This document shows, piece after piece, positions 8,569 to 17,414 of a DNA stretch of 64,000 nt. This stretch comes from JAAUTY01 sp964397305 (lineage in GTDB: Bacteria > Cyanobacteriota > Cyanobacteriia > Cyanobacteriales > Spirulinaceae). Both the position numbers and the translations under genes were made by a program. The notes below the pieces were generated by a model. The model worked only from the letters and a program-made list of their open reading frames with translations. It did no database searches and had not been told where the DNA came from. How positions within the stretch are numbered: position 1 is the stretch's first letter; the number at the start of each line of letters is the position of its first letter. The stretch covers positions 1 through 64,000 of the forward strand of contig CAYNIP010000005.1 in the NCBI GenBank assembly GCA_964397305.1, given 5' to 3'.

Positions 8569-9480
8569 ATGGCCACTATGCACGCCCTTGAGCCCTCTCG
8601 CCGCCAACTCTGGTGGGCGGCGATCAAGCTACCGATGTACAGTGTGGCAGTGATTCCCATCGCCGTGGGGACGGCCCTCGCTTTTGCCGAAACCAGGCAA
8701 CTCAATGGGCTTGTTTTTCTCACCTTTCTGGGGGCTGCGATTCTGATTGTGGCCTGGCTCAACTTGAGTAATGATGTCTTTGATGCGGCGACGGGAATTG
8801 ACAAGAATAAGCCTCACTCAGTGATTAACTTAACGGGGAAAAAAAGCCTGATCTTTTGGCTCAGTAACCTTTGTTTAGCTCTGGGGCTAGCTGGAATTAT
8901 CGCGATCGCCAGTTGGCGGGGGGACTGGCGCATCTGGGGGCTGATCGCCCTCGCCTGTGCCCTCGGCTATAGCTACCAGGGGCCGCCCTTCCGGTTGGGC
9001 TACTTGGGCTTGGGGGAAATCATTTGCTTTCTGACCTTCGGGCCCCTGGCGATCGCCGCCGCCGTCTATTCCCAAGCCGCCACCCTCCCCCCCACCACCT
9101 GGGCCGCCGCTAGCCTTGTCGGCCTCAGCACCAGCCTGATCCTCTTCTGCTCCCACTTTCATCAAGTAGACGACGACCTCGCGGCCGGGAAGCGATCGCC
9201 GATCGTGCGCCTCGGCACCGGCCTCGGGGCCCGGGTGCTGGCGATCGCCACCCTCGCCCTGGTCCTCCTCGTCCCCCTGGCTGTGCTCACCCATCGCCTC
9301 CCGGCCAGCAGCCTGGTGATCCTCGCCAGCAGCCCGATCGCCGTTGAACTGGTGCGCCACGTGGGCCGACACCACGACCAGCCGGAGCGGGTGAAAACCT
9401 GCAAATTCATCGCCGTGAAGCTCCACTTCTGGAGTGGCCTGCTCTTTGCCCTCGGCCTAGCTTGGCCCGGATTCACCTAG
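8569..9480 (+). CDS. menA: 1,4-dihydroxy-2-naphthoate phytyltransferase (MenA)
   Basis: UbiA-family membrane prenyltransferase that attaches phytyl diphosphate to 1,4-dihydroxy-2-naphthoate in phylloquinone synthesis. About 303 residues with eight or nine hydrophobic segments. The two Asp-rich Mg-diphosphate motifs are visible: NLSNDVFDAATGIDKNK near residue 63 and FHQVDDDLAAGKRS near residue 193. ATG at 8569 was chosen; TTG at 8563 and ATG at 8578 are alternatives. It is followed after 7 bp by menC, an operon-like spacing. Confidence 0.94.
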   Translation: MATMHALEPSRRQLWWAAIKLPMYSVAVIPIAVGTALAFAETRQLNGLVFLTFLGAAILIVAWLNLSNDVFDAATGIDKNKPHSVINLTGKKSLIFWLSNLCLALGLAGIIAIASWRGDWRIWGLIALACALGYSYQGPPFRLGYLGLGEIICFLTFGPLAIAAAVYSQAATLPPTTWAAASLVGLSTSLILFCSHFHQVDDDLAAGKRSPIVRLGTGLGARVLAIATLALVLLVPLAVLTHRLPASSLVILASSPIAVELVRHVGRHHDQPERVKTCKFIAVKLHFWSGLLFALGLAWPGFT

Positions 9481-9487
9481 CTGCCCC

Positions 9488-10426
9488 TTGACCGCCTACA
9501 CCCTGCACGTTGAGCCCTACGCCCGGCCCTTCCGCCAGCCCCTCCGCACGGCCCACGGGGCCTGGTTCCTGCGGGAAGGCCTGAGACTGTGCCTGACCGA
9601 CCGCCAAGGCCGCCAGGGCTGGGGCGAAGTGGCCCCCCTGCCCGCCTTTGGCTCGGAAACGCTGGAACAAGCCCAGGCCTGCTGTGCCCAGCTTGGCGAT
9701 CGCGTCACCCGAGCCCAGATTGCCGCCATCCCGGACACCCGGCCCGCCTGCCAATTTGCTCTCGAGTCGGCCTTGGCGGACTTGGAGGGGGCGATCGCCC
9801 CGGCAGAACCCAAGCCCTCAGACCTCGCTTACCTCCTCCCCGCCGGAGCCACCGCCCTGACCGCCTGGCCGGCGGCCTGGAACCAGGGCTACCGCTGCTT
9901 TAAGTGGAAGCTGGGAGTTTTTGAACCGGCCGACGAGTTGGCCCTGGGCCGCGAGCTAGTCGCCGCCTTGCCCCCCACGGCTCGCCTGCGGCTGGATGCC
10001 AATGGCAGCCTCGACCCAGCCACCACCGAGCGCTGGCTCCAGCAGACGGCGGGGGTCCGCCCCGTCGAATTCCTCGAGCAGCCCCTGCCCCCGGCTGCCT
10101 TGCCGACCCTTTTGGCCTTGAGCCGAGATTACCCCACGCCCCTGGCCCTGGATGAGTCGGTGGCCACCTTGACCCAATTGGCCGCTTGCTACGACCAAGG
10201 CTGGCGGGGTGTGGTGGTGATCAAGCCGGCGATCGCCGGCTCCCCCCAACGCTTACGCCAATTTTGTCAGCACCAGGCCGTCGATGCCGTCTTTTCCTCC
10301 GTGTTTGAGACCACCATCGGCCGCCGCGCCGCCTTAGCCCTGGCCCAAGAATTAGCCAATCCAGACCGAGCCCTGGGCTTCGGGGTGAGCGCCTGGTGGA
10401 CGAGCGAGGAAAATCGCGTACCATAG
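9488..10426 (+). CDS. menC: o-Succinylbenzoate synthase (MenC)
   Basis: Enolase-superfamily dehydratase making o-succinylbenzoate from SHCHC. In the 312-residue protein the acid-base and metal residues are visible in order: FKWKLGV (KxK), LDANGS, EFLEQPL, ALDESV and VVIKPAIAG. The only sensible start is a TTG (TTG ACC GCC TAC) 7 bp after menA, so translation is probably coupled to menA. menE, which often follows in cyanobacteria, is absent from the window; the next gene is a DUF6464 protein. Confidence 0.93.
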   Translation: MTAYTLHVEPYARPFRQPLRTAHGAWFLREGLRLCLTDRQGRQGWGEVAPLPAFGSETLEQAQACCAQLGDRVTRAQIAAIPDTRPACQFALESALADLEGAIAPAEPKPSDLAYLLPAGATALTAWPAAWNQGYRCFKWKLGVFEPADELALGRELVAALPPTARLRLDANGSLDPATTERWLQQTAGVRPVEFLEQPLPPAALPTLLALSRDYPTPLALDESVATLTQLAACYDQGWRGVVVIKPAIAGSPQRLRQFCQHQAVDAVFSSVFETTIGRRAALALAQELANPDRALGFGVSAWWTSEENRVP

Positions 10427-10447
10427 CCCAGAGAGTCCCCCGCCGTC

Positions 10448-10813
10448 ATGACCCTTCGGTTGCCCAACCCTCTGCCCACGGAGGTGATCGTCACTCACCC
10501 CCCCGAGCGCCTTGGCCCAGTCCACCTCGACGACCAGCCCCAGCCCGGCCAAACCATCCAGGTTGCTGGCCGCACCTATACCATCCTCGAACGGCATCAC
10601 CATTACCAATACCGAGGCGGCCGCTATCAGCTCCAGCGCATTTCCCTTCAGGTCCAACCGACGGAGAAGCCCTTAGAGCGGAGCTTGATCCAGGGGCGCT
10701 GGGTTGTCGGCGATGTCAGTTGCCGCTTCAATGCCCGCTCGGAGCTGCTCCGTTGTGCTGTCAATCCAGCTGGGCCCTGTGCGGCCTGCCCTCTCTACGA
10801 GGCTCAAGGGTAG
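10448..10813 (+). CDS. DUF6464 family protein
   Basis: The 121-residue soluble protein has the family pattern: an N-terminal IxVAGRTYTILERHHHYQYRGGRYQL block, then LIQGRWVVGDVSCRFNARSELLRCAVNPAGPC and a closing AACPLYE. The clustered cysteines (CRFN, RCAVNP, CAACPLYE) could bind metal, which is an inference. It lies 21 bp after menC on the same strand and may be co-transcribed, but no role in quinone synthesis is known to me. Confidence 0.8.
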   Translation: MTLRLPNPLPTEVIVTHPPERLGPVHLDDQPQPGQTIQVAGRTYTILERHHHYQYRGGRYQLQRISLQVQPTEKPLERSLIQGRWVVGDVSCRFNARSELLRCAVNPAGPCAACPLYEAQG

Positions 10814-10870
10814 GATGAAGGGCCCCCGCAGGGATGGTGCGGGCGGCTGGTCCAGGTGCAACCTACCCCC

Positions 10871-11060
10871 GGGTGGGCGGAAAAAAGCGCGGCTCCCCTG
10901 AGTTTTGAGCTAGGGTTTAAGGAGTAGAGTGTAGCCCTCTTCAGCGTTACGGAGCCCCCTCTGCGAGAAACCGCTGCGCGTCTACATCCCCCGGCCCCTT
11001 CTCCCAAAGCTGGGAGAAGGGGTGCTAGAAGCTCCTCGCCCAAGTTGGAAGAGCAGGGTT
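10871..11060 (-). repeat. Family A miniature element, 3'-truncated, reverse orientation
   Basis: Begins with GGGTGGGCGGAAAAAAGCGCGGCTCC, the reverse of the family A right end, and continues through the GCGCAGCGGTTTCTCGCAGAGG module and the CTTCTCCCAAAGCTGGGAGAAG hairpin. It degenerates near 11060 before the other terminus. No target duplication can be read because one end is lost. Confidence 0.7.
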
Positions 11061-11219
11061 GTTTCATTTGGGGAGAGAAAAATGAGAATGGGAAAAGTTG
11101 AAAAGTTGATTCTCCGACCCTGAGCCCAGAAATGTTGAATGACGGGATATTTCTCCCAAAAAAGGCACCTAACTTGGTAAAGTGGAAGCCAGAGAATCAG
11201 TGTTTATAATGCAGAGCAC

Positions 11220-11556
11220 ATGGTATCTAACTTCCCAGAAATCGTCAAGCGCCATCTCAGCCACCTGCCGGAAGATGACTATCCAGTACTCAACACCTTT
11301 CTCTTCGTCTCAACTTGGCTGCACTTCGTGCTGGATCAAGGTGAGACGAGTATGAGAAGCGTGTTCAAGCGACTGAGTGTTCGAGGTATTAACGTGGACA
11401 TATCAACGGGTGCATCTCAGTTAGGCAAGTTTGCCCTCATCCCCTGGCCCCTTCTCCCAAGTAGAGCGAAGGGGAGTCTCCAAAGTGAGATGCACCCCAT
11501 ATCAACCTTCTCAAAAGCCAGCAAGAAACGAGATTCGCAGGTTTTTTACCAATGCT
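11220..11556 (+). pseudogene. IS4-like transposase N-terminal remnant interrupted by a miniature element
   Basis: Translation from 11220 gives an N-terminus (MVSNFPEIVKRHLSHLPEDD, then SVFKRLSVRGINVDIST) that I recognise from cyanobacterial IS4-type transposases. It resumes after the family B insertion as STFSKASKKRDSQVFYQ. If the 90-bp insert and one target copy are removed, the two parts join in frame at DIST/FSKAS. Downstream of about 11556 no transposase sequence is left; the RCK gene begins at once. Family assignment is moderate; the remnant nature is clear. Confidence 0.65.
11408..11497. mobile_element. Family B miniature inverted-repeat element (complete, with 9-bp target duplication)
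   Basis: A 90-bp element with perfect 12-bp terminal inverted repeats (GGGTGCATCTCA / TGAGATGCACCC). It is flanked on both sides by CATATCAAC (11399-11407 and 11498-11506). It encodes nothing and lies inside the IS4-like remnant. Its middle contains GGCCCCTTCTCCCA, shared with family A. Direct 9-bp duplication shows transposition by a cut-and-paste enzyme supplied elsewhere. Confidence 0.85.
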
Positions 11557-11580
11557 TGGGTTGTGGCAAATTCTTCAAAG

Positions 11581-12270
11581 GTGACAGGTAAGGTGTATAT
11601 TCTCATCGGTGGAGCTGGGATTATGGGGGTGAATTTAGCCAGAACACTGCGGGCTGAGGGTCACACCATTGCCATCATTGATACGAATTCCCTCGCTTGT
11701 CAGTACGCTCGTGAAAAAATTGGTGTGATGGCCTTTGAGGGCAGTGCTGTCAATATAACAACCTTGATGGAGGCAGGGATTCGTAAGGCCAATACAGTTA
11801 TTGCTGTTTTGCGTGAAGATGCCCTGAATTTGGCTATGGTTACGCTTTCTAAGCATTACGCCGTGCCGCAAATTGTCGTGCGGATGCGTGATCGCGATTT
11901 TGCCCAACCCTACGCCCTCGCGGGAGCAACCCACATCATCAGTACAACGGAATTGGCGATCGCTCGCATGATCAATGCGATCGAATATCCCCAAGTCGAT
12001 GCGATGATGCATTTTGAACAGGGACAGGTGGAAGTCCTCAAGCTTTCCATTCCCCAAAATTGTGCGATTGTGGGCCGCACCGTCGCTGAAATTGCCCAAG
12101 ACTCCCGCTTTCCCAGCGGTACTCTAGTGATCGGCTACCAAGCCCATCCCCACGAAGATCTGATCATCCCCAACGGCAGCACCCAACTCGAAAGCGGCTC
12201 CACCATTCTTGTCGTCACGAAACCGGATTTTGTCCGTCCCTTGCTGGATTTCATGGGACTGTGCAGTTAA
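11581..12270 (+). CDS. RCK-domain (TrkA-type) NAD-binding regulator
   Basis: About 229 residues. The N-terminal RCK_N Rossmann domain has IGGAGIMGVNLARTL and the acidic IAIIDTN strand end. The C-terminal RCK_C half is IPQNCAIVGRTVAEIAQ through GSTILVVTKP. Such proteins bind NAD(H) or nucleotides and gate K+ or Na+ transporters. The reading frame is open further upstream, but those residues come from the IS remnant and miniature element. GTG at 11581, just before the Rossmann fold, is therefore the chosen start. The stop overlaps the stop of the convergent Na+/H+ antiporter, suggesting a functional pair. Confidence 0.85.
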   Translation: MTGKVYILIGGAGIMGVNLARTLRAEGHTIAIIDTNSLACQYAREKIGVMAFEGSAVNITTLMEAGIRKANTVIAVLREDALNLAMVTLSKHYAVPQIVVRMRDRDFAQPYALAGATHIISTTELAIARMINAIEYPQVDAMMHFEQGQVEVLKLSIPQNCAIVGRTVAEIAQDSRFPSGTLVIGYQAHPHEDLIIPNGSTQLESGSTILVVTKPDFVRPLLDFMGLCS

Positions 12271-13898
12271 TCATCTTTGAGGGTGAGGAGTTTTTCATCC
12301 AGGTCTTGGATATAGGGTTGGCCCACTTCATCAGACAGTAATCCCTTGCGGAGCGCATCGTTAATTGCCCCTTTTTCGGCAATGTAAAGACGACGGCGGA
12401 GGCCATCCAGATAACTCGAATCCCCCAGGTTGGCATCGGCGATGGGTTGATTGTAAAAATCCCGCAACTGCTGTTCAGCCGTGGCAACGCGAGCTTGGTA
12501 GCTGGCAAACAGTTCCTCGTGGAGGGATCTCGGCAGGTTGCCCGCTTGTAAAAGAGCCTTCAGTTCTTGCTGGGCGGCTTTGGCGGCAATTAGGTTTAAC
12601 TGCAAGGCTTCTAACCACTGCCGTTGGGGGGATACCACTGAAACCCGCAATCGTTTCACCAACCAAGGCAGACTCGACCCCTGGCCCACCAAGGACACTA
12701 ACACAGTGCTAAAAACGAGGGAAATCACCATCAACCGTCCGGGTAAACCCAGGGGAAGGCTTAAGGCCATCGCCATAGACAGGGAGCCCTTGACATTGCC
12801 GACGATTAAAACATGTTGCCAAGGGAGGGGGATGGGGCGATCGATAAAACGCAACAGCCAGAGGAGCGGATAGATGGCACAGATGCGGCCCACCTGGTAG
12901 GCGGCGATCGCAAACAACGCCGCCGGCATCATTCCCCACAGGTCCGAGGGGTTAATTTCAATGCCCATGAGCAGAAAAATGAACGTATTGACGCCAAACC
13001 CCGCGTATTCCCAAAAGTTGAGCAGCGTCACTTTGGTCGAGGCGGAGGTTTGACGAAACCCCAAACTGCCAATCACTAACCCTGCCACCAAAACGGCGAT
13101 CGCACTGGAAACCCCTAATACCTGACCAATTTGAAACGTTCCCAAGGAAACCGCCACCGTTAAGAGAATATTGCTCAGGGCATCATCCAACTGCTGAAAC
13201 AACCCCACACAGAGATAGCCCAACCCCAACCCCAAAACCGTCCCCCCCACCAAGGCAATAAATAACTGCTCCATCCCCTGCCACACCGTAAAAGAGCCTT
13301 GAATGTGAATCGTGGTGATCATCCCCAGCAACACCAGGGCAATACCATCATTAAACAGACTTTCCCCCTCAACAATCGTTGCCAACCGAGGGGGAACCGG
13401 CACCGCTCGAAAGGCCGCAATTACCGACACCGTATCGGTGATGGTTAAAATGACGGCGATCGCCCCCGCCGTAATCCAAGCCAAATCCAAGCCAAATTTC
13501 AGCAGGGTTGCCATGATCACCGCCGCCCATACCACCCCCGGCCCTGCCAACAGAGCAATGGGCTTAAATGTACTGCGGAGGCGGCTAATCTCGGTATTAA
13601 TTGCCGCCTCAAAAATCAGAATCGGCAAAAACAAATTCAAAATCACATCGGGGTTTAAGCCAACCTCACGGGGCAAGAGGGGCTTAGTAATCATCAACCC
13701 CGCCAACACCAATCCCACAACATAGGGAATCCGGAGCCACCTTGTCACCAAAGCCACCACCGTTGCAACGAGCAAGAGTAAAATGAGCGCGTTGACGAGG
13801 CCGGTAAAGGTTGCGGTGGAGGCGAGTGGTGCGCTAGTGCGGGTCGAACTCTGGTCAGCAATCGATAGGAGCCAAGGCGGAATGAGGAAATACAGCAT
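12267..13898 (-). CDS. CPA1-family Na+/H+ antiporter
   Basis: The 543-residue membrane protein has about twelve hydrophobic segments over residues 25-415 and a cytosolic helical tail. Family motifs are present: FLPILIFEAAINTEI, ITDTVSVIAAFRAVPVP, and VEGESLFNDGIALVLLG with the conserved Asn-Asp pair in the ion path. The tail (residues about 420-543) is charged and helical, a likely regulatory region. It fits the cyanobacterial NhaS type of Na+ or K+/H+ exchanger. The 4-bp tail-to-tail overlap with the RCK gene supports joint control of cation transport. Confidence 0.9.
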   Translation of the reverse strand: MLYFLIPPWLLSIADQSSTRTSAPLASTATFTGLVNALILLLLVATVVALVTRWLRIPYVVGLVLAGLMITKPLLPREVGLNPDVILNLFLPILIFEAAINTEISRLRSTFKPIALLAGPGVVWAAVIMATLLKFGLDLAWITAGAIAVILTITDTVSVIAAFRAVPVPPRLATIVEGESLFNDGIALVLLGMITTIHIQGSFTVWQGMEQLFIALVGGTVLGLGLGYLCVGLFQQLDDALSNILLTVAVSLGTFQIGQVLGVSSAIAVLVAGLVIGSLGFRQTSASTKVTLLNFWEYAGFGVNTFIFLLMGIEINPSDLWGMMPAALFAIAAYQVGRICAIYPLLWLLRFIDRPIPLPWQHVLIVGNVKGSLSMAMALSLPLGLPGRLMVISLVFSTVLVSLVGQGSSLPWLVKRLRVSVVSPQRQWLEALQLNLIAAKAAQQELKALLQAGNLPRSLHEELFASYQARVATAEQQLRDFYNQPIADANLGDSSYLDGLRRRLYIAEKGAINDALRKGLLSDEVGQPYIQDLDEKLLTLKDD

Positions 13899-14159
13899 AA
13901 GCTTGGGCTTTAACCCGATGGGATTCAGCCTCCGTTGTGGTGGTTGTGGATGAAAACCGTGAATAGGAAGGGGATTGAATCTGTGCCGCCCAGTTCGCCA
14001 CCCCTCCTCCCCAAAATCGGGGGGCTAAAAGCGGTAAGTTGGGGCTGCTACGAGATGTGTGTACTTTAGTAGCCCAGAGCGGTCGAGGGACTTTTAAGAT
14101 CGTTTTATAGGATTGGTGCAAGGGCTGTAAAGCCTGAAAGCGTTGACGGTACAGGTTCC

Positions 14160-17100
14160 CTAAGCATCTTCCGGGGATAAGAGCTTGGGGGAGGAGGGAC
14201 GAGGGCCTGGCTGCGACCTCCCCGACCCCCAACGCTCCGATACCCCCTTGATCACGATATAGAGCACTGGCACGAGGAATAAACTCAGGAACGTGGCGAC
14301 CAAGTAACCGCCGAAGACCGCTGTGCCCAGCGAGCGACGGCTGGCCCCGCCAGCCCCCGTGGCGATCAGCAGCGGGAAGAAGCCGATGAGCCCCGAAAAG
14401 GCCGTCATCAAAATGGGTCGCAGCCGCTCCCGACCCGCTTCGATCGCCGCCTTGACCAAGCTCCAGCCCTGGTCGCGTAGCTGATCCGCATACTCGACTA
14501 CCAGAATCGCGTTCTTACTGGCTAGGCCGATCAGCATGACCAGGCCAATTTGGCAGTAGATATCATTGGGCAAGCCCCGCAAGGCCTGGGCCAACAAGGC
14601 CCCCAGCACGGCGAGAGGAACCGTCAGCAGGATCACGATCGGCGTGATGTAGCTCTCGTATTGGGCTGCTAGCACCAGAAAGACCATTACCAGACCGATG
14701 CCAAAGACCAGCGGTGCTTGGCCCGCCGATTGGATTTCTTCTAAGGCATTGCCTGTCCACTCAAAGCTAATCACGGGCGGCAACACCTGCCGCGCTGTGG
14801 CCGCCATCGCCGCTAGGGCCTGCCCCGAACTTCGGCCGGGGGCTGCATTGCCATTGACCGAGATCGAGCGGAAGAGATTGTAGTGATTGATCGCCTGGGC
14901 TCCCGTGCGGTCGGTGAGCCGGACGAGGCTGCTGAGGGGAATCATTTCGCCTTGCTCCGAGCGCACATAGAGCTGATTCACGTCCTCGGGGTTATTGCGA
15001 AAGGGCAAGTCGGCCTGGACATAGACCCGATAGTTGCGCTGACCGAGGCTGAAGTCGTTGACATATTGGGAGCCGAGGGCCGTCTGCATGGTGTTGAAGA
15101 TGTCGTCCACCTTGATCCCGAGGGCCTTGGCGCGATCGCGATCCACCTCCACCATCAGCTTTGGCGTGCCCGTGGCATAGGTGGTCAGGGCGTTCAAGAT
15201 GTCGGGGTGTTGATTGGCGGCCCCCAGGAACTGGCGCATGGTGGCGACAAAATCATCGAGGGCGATTTCCCCCCGGGCCTGGAGTTCCATCTGGAAGCCA
15301 CCGAAGGTATCGAGCCCCTGGATCGGGGGGGCATTGAAGGGGAAGATCAGGGCGTCGGGAATCTGAGAAAAGGCGGCGAAGGCCTGGCCAATGATCGCTT
15401 GGACATTGGGTTTGCGCTGATCCCAGGGCTTCAGGAGCGTGAACATAAGGCCGCGATTGGGGCCGCCACTGGGGAAGCTGAACCCGGTGATGGCAAAGTT
15501 TGATTCCACCCCGTCAAGGGCCATGACAGCCGCCGAAGCCTGATCCATCACGCGGCGGGTGTACTCCAGGGACACCCCTTCTGGAGCTTGGACGACGGTG
15601 ATGAAGTAGCCTTGGTCTTCGTCGGGCAGGAAGGCCCCGGGGACGCTGTTGTACACCCAGGCGGTGAGGGCGAGGAGGAGCCCAAAGACCCCCAGGACGA
15701 GCCAGCGGGTGCGGGTGAGGCGGTGGAGCGATCGCTCATAGCGCCGCCGCGACCCGTCGAGGAGGTCGTTGAAGCGGTTGAAGAAGCCAGCCAGGAGCCC
15801 GTGAGCAGGGGGTTTATCCCGTAGTAGCAGGGCTGCTAGGGTGGGGGACAGGGTGAGGGCGTTGAAGGTGGAGACCAGGATCGAGAAGGCGATCGTCAGG
15901 GCAAATTGCTGATAGATCGCGCCGGTTGTGCCGGGGAAGAAGGCCACCGGGATGAACACGGCCATGAGCACCAGGGAGGTAGCGACGATCGCCCCGGCGA
16001 GTTCGTCCATGGCTTCGATCGCTGCCTGCATGGGGGAGAGGTGGCGGTCGTGAATTTTCGTCGCGACTGCTTCGACGACCACGATCGCATCGTCCACCAC
16101 TAGCCCCGTGGCCAGGGTCATGCCGAACAGGGTCAGGGTGTTGATCGAAAAGCCGAAGAGGCGTGTGAAGATGAACGTGCCCACCAGGGACACCGGAATC
16201 GCGATGCTGGGGATCAGGGTCGCGCGCCAGTCTTGCAAAAAGACGTAGATCACCAGCACCACGAGGGCGATCGCCAGGACCAGGGTTGAAATCACGTCCC
16301 GTAGGGAGGCCGCCACAAACATCGTGGTGTCAAAGGCAAGGCCGTAGGTGAGGCCGGGGGGAAAGGCCTCGCTCAGCTCGGCCATCGCCGCTGTCACGGC
16401 CGCCGACGCTTCGAGGGCATTGGTCCCCGGCGCTTGGCTGATCCCCAAGCCGACGGCCGGGAGGCCGTTGTAGGTGAGGGAGGAGGTATAGTCCTGGGCC
16501 CCCAGCTCCACCCGGCCGACATCGCGTAGTTTGATCAGCGTGCCGCCCTCGCCCCTAGCCAGGACGAGGTCTGCAAACTCCTCGATACTACTCAGGCGGC
16601 TCAGGGCCTGGAGGGGAATTTGGTAGTCCTGACCGGGAGCCGGGGGTTGGCCAATTTGGCCAGCGCCGACTTGGATGTTTTGCTCCCGCACGGCCGCCAC
16701 CACATCCTGCATCGTCAGGCCGCGACTGGCGAGGCGCTTGGGGTCGAGCCAGAGCCGCATGGCGTACTTGCGCTCCCCAAAGATTTGCACCTCGCCGACG
16801 CCGGGAACTCGGCGTAGGGCCTCGACCACGAAGGTATCGAGGTAGTTACTGATAAAAAGTTCGTCGTAGTCGCTGTTCTCGGCGTAGATGGCGAAGGCTT
16901 GCAGGAAGTTGCTGGACTGCTTGCTCACCACGACGCCGCTCTGGACCACCGTTTCTGGCAACAGGGGTTCCACCCGGGCGACCCGGTTCTGGACATTGAC
17001 GGCGGCGATATCGGGGTCTTGGCCCGCCTCGAAGGTGACGGTGATCTGGCTCAGCCCGTTGCTCGTGCTGGCGGAGCTGATGTACCTCATGCCATCCACG

Positions 17101-17321
17101 CCGTTGATTTCGCGCTCGAGGATGTTGGTCACCCCTTGCTCGACGGTCTCTGCTGCGGCCCCGGTGTAGTTGGCGGTGACGAGGACTTGGGTGGGGGCGA
17201 TGTCAGGAAACTGGGCGATGGGTAGGGTCAGGGCGGCGATCGCCCCTAGGAGCAGCACGATCAGAGAGCAGACGGTGCTGAAGACCGGGCGTTTGATGAA
17301 GAAGGTGACGAAGAGGAGCAT
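14160..17321 (-). CDS. RND multidrug efflux transporter (HAE1, AcrB/MexB-like)
   Basis: A full-length 1053-residue inner-membrane proton-driven pump. It begins FFIKRPVFSTVCSLIVLLLG and has twelve predicted helices with two large periplasmic loops. The proton-relay Asp pair is in TGLVVDDAIVVVEA, where the common Asn after VVE is Ala. LVLAAQYESYITP and GLASKNAILVVEYA match the second half of the pump. It follows the adaptor gene on the same strand after about 93 bp, so the two form an operon. No outer-membrane factor is nearby; a TolC homologue elsewhere would complete the complex. Confidence 0.95.
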   Translation of the reverse strand: MLLFVTFFIKRPVFSTVCSLIVLLLGAIAALTLPIAQFPDIAPTQVLVTANYTGAAAETVEQGVTNILEREINGVDGMRYISSASTSNGLSQITVTFEAGQDPDIAAVNVQNRVARVEPLLPETVVQSGVVVSKQSSNFLQAFAIYAENSDYDELFISNYLDTFVVEALRRVPGVGEVQIFGERKYAMRLWLDPKRLASRGLTMQDVVAAVREQNIQVGAGQIGQPPAPGQDYQIPLQALSRLSSIEEFADLVLARGEGGTLIKLRDVGRVELGAQDYTSSLTYNGLPAVGLGISQAPGTNALEASAAVTAAMAELSEAFPPGLTYGLAFDTTMFVAASLRDVISTLVLAIALVVLVIYVFLQDWRATLIPSIAIPVSLVGTFIFTRLFGFSINTLTLFGMTLATGLVVDDAIVVVEAVATKIHDRHLSPMQAAIEAMDELAGAIVATSLVLMAVFIPVAFFPGTTGAIYQQFALTIAFSILVSTFNALTLSPTLAALLLRDKPPAHGLLAGFFNRFNDLLDGSRRRYERSLHRLTRTRWLVLGVFGLLLALTAWVYNSVPGAFLPDEDQGYFITVVQAPEGVSLEYTRRVMDQASAAVMALDGVESNFAITGFSFPSGGPNRGLMFTLLKPWDQRKPNVQAIIGQAFAAFSQIPDALIFPFNAPPIQGLDTFGGFQMELQARGEIALDDFVATMRQFLGAANQHPDILNALTTYATGTPKLMVEVDRDRAKALGIKVDDIFNTMQTALGSQYVNDFSLGQRNYRVYVQADLPFRNNPEDVNQLYVRSEQGEMIPLSSLVRLTDRTGAQAINHYNLFRSISVNGNAAPGRSSGQALAAMAATARQVLPPVISFEWTGNALEEIQSAGQAPLVFGIGLVMVFLVLAAQYESYITPIVILLTVPLAVLGALLAQALRGLPNDIYCQIGLVMLIGLASKNAILVVEYADQLRDQGWSLVKAAIEAGRERLRPILMTAFSGLIGFFPLLIATGAGGASRRSLGTAVFGGYLVATFLSLFLVPVLYIVIKGVSERWGSGRSQPGPRPSSPKLLSPEDA

Positions 17322-17414
17322 GGTGAGGACGCCAGAGGTCAGAGTTCAGACGGGGGAAACATGGACAGGCTGCCTAGGAGCCCCGAGGAGCGAGGGTCAT
17401 CGCCAGCCCCCTAG

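Noticed and set aside
11431..12270. 279-residue version of the RCK protein starting in the miniature element
   Set aside because: The first 50 residues are translated repeat and transposase debris; GTG 11581 directly precedes the domain.
15588..16103. Several antisense frames within the RND pump gene
   Set aside because: They lie opposite a well-conserved 1053-residue protein and have the biased composition of antisense frames in GC-rich DNA.
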